Assembly: GCF_035594125.1 (NCBI RefSeq)
Contig: NC_087171.1
Coordinates: 14,746,767 to 14,810,766 of the forward strand
DNA: 64,000 nt
Source: Scylla paramamosain
Lineage: Eukaryota > Arthropoda > Malacostraca > Decapoda > Portunidae
Reading direction: 5' to 3'
Each line of letters starts with the position of its first letter. Positions within the stretch are counted from its first letter, which is position 1. Shown in pieces: positions 38,791-64,000 of this stretch. The notes beneath the pieces were generated by a model. That model was not told the DNA's origin. It did not search any database and saw nothing but the letters and a program-made list of their open reading frames with translations. Both the position numbers and the translations under genes were made by a program.

Positions 38791-41700
38791 GAATTGTTTT
38801 TTAACAGCATCACAAAGACTCATATTATCGAGTGTTTTCGTGTATTTCAACAACGTCTAACACACACGAGTGAAAATTACTGAATTTCAGGAAGATTTTT
38901 ACGATTCTGTTTAATTTTACGAGAGTTCTGCTTCGTCACTGAAGAAAATACCCCTTGAAACCCGACAAATCAAATCTGTGGCGCTTGAAAATTGTCCTTG
39001 GGAAAATCCGAAGCGTTTATGAATACGAACCAAACTGGTGGGCACGTATGGCCGGACCCTTGCCACACCTCACTCTCAGGGGGATGATGCTGCGACTACT
39101 GGGCTGGGAAAAAAAAAAAAAACTTTCTTCTTATCCCTCAAATAAAGTAGACCCTCTGAAGTCTCTCGTAATTGCCTGTCCATAAAATCTTGCGGGCAAA
39201 TGGAACTTCATCGCGTCACCACCACCAGTGAGTGCGTCAGCTGTTGTAAGCCCTTGCTTGGGTTCTCGCGGCCCTTGCTGACCTCGCCCTGATCACTGCG
39301 TAACCTTTTCAGTCCATCGACGGGGTTGTCACTGCCTCTCAGTACCACTCAGTGTTTCTGAGCGCCAGTCAGTGCCTCTCAGTGCCACTGTAACACCACT
39401 ATAGCTAACATGGAGTTTAGTGTGAAAGAAAATACTCAAATCCGTATGACCGTCGTTTGAAAAAGTAAATAAGCGACAGAAACAATAATTCCTGGTGGCT
39501 TAGAATTATAATAGCATATGTAACAATTGTAACCACTGGATTTATGTTACGACAATACTGCGTAAGTAAATTTTTTTTTCTTTACTAACATCTCACCATC
39601 AAATCAAAATGTTTTCCGTGTGTTAGTGTAAACAGATAGTGCCTTCATTCATGTTATCTTTAGCTTTATATCAAATCTGCATTTTTATAAATTCCATCTT
39701 TCACTAATCTCGTTGTTACCTTGAAAATAAAGAAGGCGATGTTTGTAAAGACTATGCATCACCTTTACTAACCCAATTATGAAATATGATTATGTATGCA
39801 AAATGTGTTATCACGCTAAGTTAAAGACCAAACAGTAACGAAGGAGTGAGAAAAGACGAGGTTGGAGGAGCGTGAATGAGGAGCAGTGGATAAGGAGGAG
39901 AGTATAGAGTAGAGTGAGGAAAAGAAGAGTGGAGGACAGGGACTTAACACAGGTTGATAGCATACCTGTCACGTGAGGGGAAGAATTACAGGGAGTCGAG
40001 TACCACAGACGTCGATCTTTGCCAGGAGGATCGTAGCACTAGATTTCTTAAACCATTAGTCAGAGGAGAGACAGAAGCTTTGCCGAGAGACAGAAAGATT
40101 CCGCTACTTGTGTAATAAGCAAATAGGCAACAGTCACACGCAGAAAGAAATTTTCTGCTTAAATTTATTGATGATGCGTGATAAATGAAGTCTTGCATCA
40201 CTTCTTGACGCATATATAAGTGGTTTATAAAACGTGTTTTGACAAGATTGTGATTCATTTTTCTACAATTTTTTTTTAAGATTTATTTATTTATTTTTAT
40301 TTATTTATTTTTTTTTTATTTTATTTTTTTTTTGCTTTTGCTTCGTAAGTGTATGAGCGTGCGAATAAGTCAGGTGATTAGCTAGTGTGTTTTTGACAGC
40401 ACTGTAAGCCTCTTTGGCTCTCTGCGCATGAATGCAAAACCAATAAAGACTCGTTGTGGTGTTTGCAAGCGACCTCGTTGTGATCAATCTAGTCAGCGAT
40501 TTCCCTCCACACCTCAGCTAGTAAAAACAATAGCAAATACCCATTCTCTTTTACCTCTCCATGTTGGTATCGCAATGGACAGTATTCCCGCCAGTTTCAG
40601 GAGTGTGTGGGCGTTCGTTTGCTGTACCCACTCGCTTTTTGTCACCGTGGGCGGCGCTAGTAATTGGTGTTCCACTCGACAACGTTCCCTACGCCTTCCC
40701 CACCGCCCTCCCACCACCAGCCCTTTCCTTCCCCCCCTCCTCCCGCCCACCATCACCCCTTCCCTTCCCCTACTCCTACTCATCGCCACAACTGTGCACT
40801 TCGAAATTTTTCCGTATCAGTTTCATCCAAAAGGAATGAGTAACCATTAAAACTAAGGGAAATACTGACCTTAGTTATGTATTTAACCTTTGCATTTCTG
40901 TCACGCGGCTGAGTGTGAGTCAAAGGAAATAATTGATGAGCAGCGGAAAGGTGGTGGCCATGTCGCCCCTGCTCGGGTCATGAGGCAGAATAAGTCTTGT
41001 AGAAACAGAGGTAATAGAAATTAAAGGAGACCACATTATAATATATGCATAATGGACCCCAGTGTAATAATCCCTTGAGATGCAGAGATGAAGGAAATAA
41101 AAGTAAATCACATATACATTCACACTACAGTGGAACGCGACCTAATAAATTTTTAGAGACAGAGGTGAAAAAAAAAATTAACAGGAAGATGATCCAATAA
41201 ATGCTTTAGAAAATATGAAAGAAGTTAAAGGTAATCAGTAACACTACATGTATAAAGTAGTACAATGTAAGCCCAGACAGATGCGAGGTGGAGGCGACGA
41301 TCACAGTAATTTGGTTTGGCTTGTCTTGTTCTCGTGGTCGTCTCTTGCGATCACAGAGACTGACAGAGGAGTGTGTTACAAGGAGAACTGAATCAGTCTC
41401 GGGTGTGTCGTGGGTATTATGTGATATACTTCAAATACGTATAGAAGGTTTTTTAATGTGGAGGGTCAGGAATGTCCAGTGTCCCCCCGTGGCCTTTAAT
41501 CCTCAGTGGCGATGCTTCGCTTCCTTTGTCACGCTGTTGCAGGAACTGCAACGCGTGAATATCACTAACACCTCAGGCCGTTGAGTCCAGGCCAGAGCAA
41601 CTGATGACCGGGGTGAATCGGCGCTGATCTCCTCACCGGGCTGTGTTTACCCGAGTCTCTCGGAGTCCATCTGCACAGGGATCCGCCGGGTGTGCCTGCA

Positions 41701-42284
41701 CGACGGCGGCATTGGTGCGGGGGTCACGTGAAAACGTACTTGACACAGACTTATTAATCGAGTCAACAAAGATTCCGTGCATGATTTATCAAGGACCAAA
41801 CAGCACGAAGCGCCATGCAAACAGTGAAGAATTACGCGGCGGAAGGCAGAGTTGTACCTCGCTTCGTGCCATCAATAACTTTGATCATACATACACTGCC
41901 AGAGCCCCTTTAAGACTTTAATGGCCTTGAAACTTTCAGGATTATTGCACACATCGCTTGTAAATCCATTAATTTGTGATGTTTGTACCCTACGTCACAG
42001 CGGAGGCAAGATAACATGCACTTAGGAACCAGCAACACGATAACGCACTTGGTTGTCTGGAGGAGCCGACACACAACTACAGCCAAACTCCAGTAGTTGT
42101 CTCGCTAACTTCCCCAGCTGCCCGGAACATCCCTTCTCTCTCCGTGCTTACAGTTCCTATTGATCTTCCGTTACCGTCACTTTTCTGTATACTAGTGCTC
42201 TGCCTGCCGCCTCACAATAAAACTCATACTCTTTACACAATGACATCATGACAATGGAAAAACACTTACCTTATCTCACCTCAC

Positions 42285-42355
42285 GTCACCTCACCTTAGC
42301 TTACTGAACCTTACCTTACCTTGACTTCCCTTAACTCGCCTTACCTTACCTCACC
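42285..42355. repeat. Degenerate (CCTTA)n pentamer tract
   Basis: CTTACCTTAC-type pentamers with many substitutions. It is not the arthropod telomere repeat TTAGG or its complement. Confidence 0.7.
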
Positions 42356-42476
42356 GGAATACCACTTTGGCGACCCTGGGACCATGAAGAGCCATTCACT
42401 CCTAGCCGCCTAACCGTGTAGTCTTGGTCTCCATATTACAGGAAGGATAGAGGACTGTTAGAATCGGAACAAAGGA

Positions 42477-42478
<2 letters not shown>

Positions 42479-42570
<92 letters not shown>
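42479..42570. repeat. (AT)n microsatellite
   Basis: About 92 bases, directly upstream of a family A retrotransposon relic. Confidence 0.97.
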
Positions 42571-42572
<2 letters not shown>

Positions 42573-42584
42573 GATGAAAAAATA

Positions 42585-42990
42585 TACCTTACGAAAGGAG
42601 ATCGAAACTTTTAAATTTACATTTCTTAGAGAGGCGTAGATTAAGAGGGAATCTGATAGAGGCCTTTAAATGGTAAAGCGGGCAAAACAGGAGTGAAATA
42701 AGTAAAATTCTCAGGGGCAGTAATTAGGATATGACAAGAAATAATGGGTACAAGCTTGATAAAGTTGGATTTTAAAAAGAGATTAAGAATTGGTTCTCAA
42801 ATAGTGGTAGATGAAAGGAACAGCCTCAGTAATCAAGTCGTTATTATTGAGTCATTAGGAAGGTTACATAGATTCATAGATGAGGATGACAGGTGGTAGT
42901 AGGCAGCTATGTTTCGTGGTGGGACTGCCACGTGTAGAACTGAAGGCTTCTTACAGCTCCCCTTACTTTCTTATGTTACGTTCTTAAACC
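42585..42990 (+). mobile_element. Non-LTR retrotransposon relic (family A)
   Basis: The DNA closely resembles 58.13-58.54 kb: ATTTCTTAGAGAGGCGTAGA, then GTTAAGAGGG-like text and a 3' end with GGGACTGCCACGTGTA and CCCCTTACTTTCTTATG. Frame shifts and stops show it is dead. It starts right behind an (AT)n array. Confidence 0.85.
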
Positions 42991-43072
42991 CCTGCCCACC
43001 ATCACCACCGAACTACCTGTATCATATGTTTGAGAAACGTACCCGTTAAAACTTTGACATCGCTGAATCAAG

Positions 43073-43096
43073 TAGTAGTAGTAGAAGTAGTAGTAC

Positions 43097-43131
<35 letters not shown>
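43073..43131. repeat. (AGT)n triplet array
   Basis: About 19 AGT triplets with two substitutions. Confidence 0.95.
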
Positions 43132-43486
43132 TCATCACAATTGCCATGTTCTCCCATCACACATTAAATTAAGCACGGTAGCGAGATTTTGTGTAGGACG
43201 GAACACAAAGGACAAAAACAAAAAAACTAAGAACTCTGCCGTAACTTCCTAATAATAAGGACGTCTTAATCTGCTCAGCGCACGTAATGGTCTTAGTGAT
43301 AATTCTCCAATAGTTGCTCTCGACTTCCCTCCGTGCGTTTGGTTGGCTGCTTCCCTCCCTCTCTCTCCCTCTCCTACTGACTTCCTCTCCTCCCTTCTTA
43401 CTATCCTTGCTTCTGCTGTCTTCCTGCTTCCCTTCCCTCGATACGAACATCACACTGAGTCAGGGGGATTATGTTATCTCCTTCGT

Positions 43487-43690
43487 TCAAGTAGAATTCA
43501 GCGAGATTGGGTACAAGTCGACTGTAAAAGAAAACGCTGCACTGAATAGGGGTGACTTACTTAGATTACTACACCGAGCTGGCACCCTATGTTGAAGTAG
43601 AATTCAGCAAGACTATGTAGAAGTCGACTATAAAAGAAAACGTTTCGCTGAATAGGGGTAACTTCCTTAGATCTGAAGTAGACTTGTGCA
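43487..43690. repeat. Tandem duplication, 2 x about 106 bp
   Basis: Units begin AAGTAGAATTCAGC(A/G)AGA and share AAGTCGACT(G/A)TAAAAGAAAA and GAATAGGGGT. They differ at several sites. Frames across it show no domain. Confidence 0.85.
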
Positions 43691-44195
43691 TTTTAACACG
43701 AACAAAAGCAAATTAGGGTTGCCTTTTTAATGTAGCTGTTTAGACTCAGGAAAATCAAGGATTCGCAAATGGTGGAGTTTTTTTTTTCTCTGTGGGAGAA
43801 CGTGAATACTTCCGTGGAGAGTGGAGATAGTAACGGCTATCGCTTTGTTTCCTCATCAGAGCTCCTTTTACAAGAGACCTTAGGAGAAAGAATAAAGCTG
43901 GAAACGACCACAGTATATATACGAATAAGGTTGAAAGCATGAGAAGACGAGGATAAAGAATAAAGCTGAATTTATGTGGCAACAATCACCATTGATCACC
44001 AGCCAGAAATAGAGAATGACCAGCTGAGTGCCAGGAAGCTTTGCACTTTGGACCTTGCAGAACAGAGAACCCAAATGATGATAAATTACACATAATACAG
44101 GCGTGGAAACTACACTTTAAATTTGTCAGTGGGTATACACTCGGTTTCACATTAAATGAACCTGTCTCATACCCACAATTCGTTCTTAATACTGA

Positions 44196-44420
44196 GGACC
44201 ATATTCTGAAACACTTCTGGCCCCACCACGATTACCTTCCAAAGGCTCTGATTGAAGGGACATGTTTTAATGCGTATGGTTTCAGTGACAAATCAACAAG
44301 ATGTCTACATTATTAACAGGAGAAGCCTTTGAAAATAGTCGTAATGAGAAAGCAAAGCGTCTCTGAATGCGGGCCATGAGAAAGCAAAACGTTTCTCGTT
44401 TCTGAATACATGCTTGAGTG
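44196..44420. mobile_element. Palindromic MITE-like element
   Basis: It starts GGACCATATTCTGAAACACT and ends with AAAGCGTCTCTGAATGCGGG, which is the inverse of the start, with an inner GCCTTTGAAAATAGTCGTAA. A second partial right end (AAACGTTTCTCGTTTCTGAA) follows immediately. The interior has no coding capacity. Confidence 0.65.
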
Positions 44421-45672
44421 CGGCACCAGTATTTGCTCAACTCCCACAAGTGACAAAGGTTGGGGCTCATTCATCATGCAACCACATATCAGTCACGGTG
44501 CACGCGATTTATTTTTAGTTACATGACTATTGATCGTGGGACGCGCTATCGAGCACTATGCACAGGGCCACACACTGTATTACCACGGTCAGGGGTCGAG
44601 GAAGATAACTACACTCCCTTCCTTTGTGTTTAGAACTTTCCCTCCAATCATAAGTCCTCTGATATGCTTAGAATCTATCAATTATCCGGTTTTCTAAAAT
44701 TATCAGCAAATCAGAAGGAGTCAAGATCAAGAAAAACGCAAAATACAATGGAAATGCAGCAGGTTACTAGAATTTTAACCACAAGTGTACCAGAGAGCTC
44801 AACTGCACTGGACAGGATATGAGCGTACAAGTGAATGCAAGTTAATTTCAAACAACGTTAGATTTTAAAGTCTTAACTATGCTGTAGACTCAACACGTAA
44901 GGGGAAGATAGGATGATCAAATATAAAGATCATGAATCCACTGAAACAAGACATGCAGATTTAAAAGACGGAGTAAGTAACATGCGATCCGTTATGGTGA
45001 CATATGGCGGGAGGAACCGAAAGGGAGAAAGAAACACTTCACTACAGTTACAGAATGTGCGAAGAAAAAAGTTATAAAAGAAGAGAAAACAAGGAGGTAG
45101 AACTAGGGAAGTGGGGATAACCTCATTATTTGCGAACCAGTTACCAAGACAGACAACAGGAAGACACGGAATCTGTGTTTGAGCTTTTACGGATAATGGA
45201 CACCTCGTGAACTCCACTCTTGTCTGCTCTCCATTTACCTTGGCACGATATTATGGGAAATAAATGCCTTGGGTGACACCTAAAGGAGTAGCAATGATTA
45301 TTTGATTATGTAACTCTGTTGTAGTAGTAGTAGCAGCAGCAGTAGCGGAATGAGGAAAAGGAAAAATAAAAGGAAGAGGAAAGAGACGGTGAAAGAAAAG
45401 AAAAAAAAAAACAGGAGATTGAGGAAGAAAGACGAAATGACAACTGAAAATAAAGGGAGAAACTGTCATCACATCCTTACGTGATGGAAGGAGAAGACTT
45501 GGCCTGGCTTGAGGATTCAGGAAGAAGACTCAGGCCGCAAGAAGAAGGAACCTGAGCAGTGCTATCTGAGAGAACAGACGTGACGGTGCGGAGAACGAAG
45601 GGGGCGAGGAAAGGAGGGAAGGGAAGAAAAGAAACAGGATGGAATGGAAGGAATACACACATGGAAGAAAGG

Positions 45673-45675
<3 letters not shown>

Positions 45676-45718
<43 letters not shown>

Positions 45719-45727
45719 GAGAGAGAG
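45676..45727. repeat. (GA)n microsatellite
   Basis: About 52 bases with one GGGA interruption. A second GA array of about 43 bases lies at 45839-45881. Confidence 0.96.
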
Positions 45728-45836
45728 TCACACATACGTATAATACAGGATTTAAAAATTTTTAAGTCAAAATAATGAGGTCGTTTTTTAACCAGTATCA
45801 TTATCAACGTCATTATCTCCGACACCAGCCCAGCCC

Positions 45837-45884
<48 letters not shown>

Positions 45885-46179
45885 GGTCGCAGCGGCCTAA
45901 CTTGTGTAAGCGAGCTCGAATTATTTAAGTTTACCATGGTGGAAAAGACGTCAACAACGGAGAGAGTAAAAAAAAAAAGTAAAGTGAAGATGAAAAAAAA
46001 AATCATATTAGTGACCTCGACTAACTTTCTCCATCACAGGCCGTTTTTATCCCCTCCCCAAGCAAGACGACCAGCGTGGGCGAGGGTGACGGAGGTGATG
46101 GGGTTGGAGGCGCTAGGGAAAAGAAAGAGTTTATATCTAATGTAAAGAAGAAAAAAAGTACGTTATGTACCTGAATTGC

Positions 46180-46180
<1 letters not shown>

Positions 46181-46248
<68 letters not shown>
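46181..46248. repeat. (GA)n microsatellite
   Basis: About 68 bases. Confidence 0.97.
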
Positions 46249-46250
<2 letters not shown>

Positions 46251-46634
46251 GACAGCAATGACAAAAGGAGAAGAATGAGAAGAAAGTGCCGAAACAAAAG
46301 CTAGGGAGGACAGATTAAGAGATTATAGTAAAGAGGAGGAAGGAAAACAGACAGAAAAGATAAAGGGGGAAAGAAAGAGAAGAAAAGTAATAACAGAGAA
46401 TCAGTTGGAGCGCTTTTGAAGTACGGAATTTTAATCAAATGAGATTGATGACGCTGGAAATGCAAGAAAAAGAAGCGACCGGCGCCGGTAATAAAAAAAA
46501 GAAATCTATTTGACAATGATTTAATCTACACGGTGACTGTGAGATCAGATTCGGAGCGGTAAATGGATCCAAAGTGAGAAGGAAAAGTGACGAGTATGGT
46601 GATGGTGGTGGTGGTGGTGCTGCTGCCAGACCTT

Positions 46635-46848
46635 GGGACAGTAATTTCAAAAACGTTTCGTCATTTTATCGCAACTACTTTTAACAGCCTCGAGTAGAAG
46701 TTATGAATTTTGGTTTTTAAGGATGTTTTCAGTACTATCAATGAAAAAAACAACATCCACTAGAATCCAGTTAATCATGTGGATGGCCTTCGAAAATAGT
46801 TCTTTTAATGGTTAAAAGTGTTACGAAATGCGGCCCCTTACAAAGCCC
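46635..46848. mobile_element. Palindromic MITE-like element
   Basis: The right arm reads TCCAGTTAATCATGTGGATG, then GGCCTTCGAAAATAG and GTTACGAAATGCGGCCCC. The left arm is a diverged inverse (GGGACAGTAATTTC, CGTTTCGTC). It shares a GGTTTTTAAGG(A/G)TGTTT interior block with the 35.3 kb element. Confidence 0.6.
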
Positions 46849-46849
46849 T

Positions 46850-47609
<760 letters not shown>

Positions 47610-47612
47610 ACG

Positions 47613-48413
47613 ATGAATGTGAGAGACAATGAGGACTTGAGGGAGTTGCTGTTCGCCGACGACCTAGTCATCATTGCGGATACGGAGGAAGAGTTACAGG
47701 AGAAATATTTGTTATGGAAAGGCAACCTGCAGAGAAAAGGAATGAAAGTGAGCACACAAAAGACAGAGGTAATGGTAAGCAACAGAGAAAGTTATGAGGA
47801 AATAAATGGCATAAGACTGAAGCAGACAAGAGAATTCAAATACCTAGGATCAGTAATTGCAGAAGAAGAAAGAACAGAAAAAGCAGTTAGACAAAGAGTA
47901 AAAGCTGTATTGGAAAAATGGAGAGAAGTGAGTGGAGTAACCTTAGATAAGAAAATACCATTGAAGCTGAGAATGAAGATATACAGAAGTGTGTTAAGAC
48001 CAGTACTTCTGTATGGTGCAGAGACATGGTCTTTAAGGAAGAAAGAGGAAGGTATTCTGGAGAGAACGGAGATGAGGATGGTGAGATCGATGGCTGGCAT
48101 TTCACTGTTAGAAAGGAGACAAAGTGAAGATATAAACAGAATGTGTGGAATATGTAATATCAAGGAGAAGGCAAGAGAAGCACGACTAAGATATTTTGGA
48201 CACGTGATAAGGAGAGAAGAGGATGAAGCATTGAGGAAGGCAATGGTGGTGGAGGTTAGGGGGAGAAGGAGGATTGGGAGACAGAGGATAAGATGGAGAG
48301 ACGTAATAAGGAGTGATATGAACAAGCTGGGAGTGCAAGAAGATGATGCAATGGATAGAAACAGATGGAGAAGAATAACTCGAGCGGCTGACCCTGCAAT
48401 ACAGTGGGATTAA
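47613..48413 (+). mobile_element. Non-LTR reverse transcriptase, C-terminal 266 codons, uninterrupted (family C)
   Basis: One open frame without stops holds the reverse-transcriptase catalytic block [20 protein letters not shown]. The connecting region [14 protein letters not shown] and [11 protein letters not shown], a thumb segment [20 protein letters not shown], and a C-terminal part with [20 protein letters not shown] follow. The endonuclease and the N-terminal palm are missing, so it is 5'-truncated and cannot be autonomous. It begins at the end of an (AT)n array and is followed within 15 bases of its stop by another. It resembles RTE/Daphne-like elements; the clade is not certain. Confidence 0.9.
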
Positions 48414-48424
48414 GGTCGTATGAA

Positions 48425-48592
<168 letters not shown>

Positions 48593-48649
48593 TAAAATAT
48601 AAAATTACATCCCAGCTCTACATGCACATTTTTACATTCAGTAATACAA

Positions 48650-49060
48650 ACTAAATAGTTTTTTTTTTTATGTAGGAAGGACACTGGCCAAGGGCAACAA
48701 AAATCCAATAAAAAAAAAATGCCCACTGAAATGCCAGTCCCACAAAAGGGTCAAAGCAGTGGTCAAGAATTGATGAATAAGTGTCTTGAAACCTCCCTCT
48801 TGAAGGAATTCAAGTCATAGGCAGGGAGTTCCAGAGTTTACCAGAGAAAGGGATGAATGATTGAGAATACTGGTTAACTCTTGCGTTAGAGAGGTGGACA
48901 GAATAGGGGTGAGAGAAAGAAGAAAGTCTTGTGCAGCGAGGCCGCGGAAGGAGGGGAGGCATGCAGTTAGCAAGATCAGAAGAGCAGTTAGCATGAAAAT
49001 AGCGGTAGAAGACAGCTAGATATGCAACATTGCGACAGTGAGAGAGAGGCTGAAGACAGA
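48650..49060 (-). mobile_element. 5'-truncated non-LTR retrotransposon 3' end (family B)
   Basis: The minus strand encodes the C-terminal part of a LINE ORF: LQPLSHCRNVAYLAVFYRYF, HANCSSDLANCMPPLL, SHPYSVHLSNARVNQYSQSF and PFSGKLWNSLP. A 3' tail containing GTTGCCCTTGGCCAGTGTCC follows. The same tail is present on the plus strand at 24.6-24.8 kb and 3.26-3.38 kb. The copy is truncated and carries a small deletion near the end of the ORF. Confidence 0.88.
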
Positions 49061-49425
49061 TTAAATTAAAAGAATGATATACACAGGACTGGATTATAGT
49101 TCACACTGGTGATAAGAACATGGAAATAACGAGAGGCATTAAACAAGGATTAAACAAGGATACACTGCCTCAATACGCCTGTTCAAATCAGTGATTTATA
49201 AGATAACAGAAAAGCTGGAGGAGGATGGGCAAGGATATCAAGATGTCTTTAAAATAGGGGTATTATTATTATTTTTATTTTATTTATTTTTTTTTTTGCA
49301 GATGATGGCCTGATCCTGACCGGAACAAAAGAAGAAACAGTAAAGGTGATAAAAAGATTATAGAAGATATGACAAGAAGCAGGTCTACATATCAATAAAA
49401 AAAATATTGATACACAATAAAAAAG
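49060..49425 (+). mobile_element. Degraded non-LTR reverse-transcriptase fragment (family D)
   Basis: Across shifts and a T-rich insertion (about 49260-49299) one can read an ETTRGIKQG-like stretch, KITEKLEEDGQGYQDVFKIG, and the catalytic motif FADDGLILTGTKEETVK, followed by HINKKN. The FADD box with a preceding RGIKQG-like block is diagnostic of non-LTR reverse transcriptase. It is a dead fragment ending just before the PAXIP1 CpG block. Confidence 0.8.
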
Positions 49426-49437
49426 AAAATTTCAAAA

Positions 49438-49546
49438 CTGGCGGGCACGCCGGCGCGGCGGCGGCCTTCGCGCCGCCTGGCGGACGAGGAGGGCGCGGGG
49501 CGCGGGGCGCGGGCGGAGAGGCAGCGATGTAAACAAGACACTGAGG
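49438..49546 (+). promoter_or_regulatory. PAXIP1: CpG-rich promoter/5' UTR block of PAXIP1
   Basis: About 49440-49520 is almost pure G+C with very many CpG dinucleotides, unlike the AT-rich sequence on both sides. It ends 25 bases before the PTIP ATG, so it probably holds the promoter and/or 5' UTR. No TATA box was seen. The transcription start cannot be placed from sequence. Confidence 0.6.
49527..49532 (+). promoter_or_regulatory. Start-stop uORF (ATG directly followed by TAA)
   Basis: The sequence ATGTAA lies 14 bases upstream of the main ATG, in a different frame. If it is in the 5' UTR it is a minimal start-stop element of the kind known to stall ribosomes and damp downstream translation. 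Whether the transcript includes it is inference. Confidence 0.4.

Positions 49547-64000
<14,454 letters not shown>

Larger units (their letters stand above)
36740..42284. other. Gene-free stretch
   Basis: A (CA)n array, an old tandem duplication and AT-rich sequence. Frames of 90-140 codons at 40.4-41.9 kb show no domain, no splice-supported structure and no family resemblance. Confidence 0.6.

Noticed and set aside
40428..40850. 140-codon plus-strand frame at 40.4-40.85 kb
   Set aside because: No domain, no splice support, and competing frames on both strands in C-rich sequence. Chance is the better explanation.
42285..42355. CTTAC/CCTTA pentamers as possible telomere variant
   Set aside because: The unit is neither TTAGG nor CCTAA and is degenerate.

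Overview
The window looks like a piece of a decapod crustacean (crab- or shrimp-like) nuclear genome. The grounds are very dense, very long dinucleotide microsatellites, several families of 5'-truncated non-LTR retrotransposons, small phase-respecting introns with GT..AG borders, and a multi-exon gene encoding an animal BRCT protein. The species cannot be named from the sequence alone.

About 1-49.4 kb is gene-poor. No protein-coding gene could be recognised there. It holds dozens of (CT/GA)n, (GT/CA)n, (AT)n and trinucleotide arrays, a few minisatellites and short tandem duplications, fragments of at least four non-LTR retrotransposon families, and a family of palindromic MITE-like elements (34-47 kb). 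Three isolated exon-like stretches (19.8, 20.8 and 33.5 kb) have splice or start signals but no recognisable product. The best preserved mobile remnant is an uninterrupted 266-codon reverse-transcriptase C-terminal segment at 47.6-48.4 kb, wedged between two (AT)n arrays. Just before the gene lie two back-to-back retrotransposon relics (48.65-49.43 kb).

From 49.44 kb to the window end the + strand carries one gene, the orthologue of PAXIP1/PTIP. A short CpG-rich block sits directly upstream of its ATG. Sixteen complete exons and the start of a seventeenth can be joined with conserved splice sites and consistent phases. They encode BRCT1-BRCT2, then a very long proline/threonine/glutamine-rich disordered centre, then BRCT3-BRCT4, BRCT5 and the start of BRCT6. 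The C-terminus lies beyond the window.

The gene has several oddities. There is a perfect 157-bp tandem duplication across the intron 3/exon 4 border, which duplicates the splice acceptor and the first 60 coding bases. Two single-base frame slips lie in the large exon 7. A start-stop uORF precedes the main ATG. Exon 5 encodes an array of Thr-Pro-Pro repeats. Introns 6, 7 and 9 carry long CT arrays, all CT on the sense strand, and intron 9 also holds a retrotransposon.
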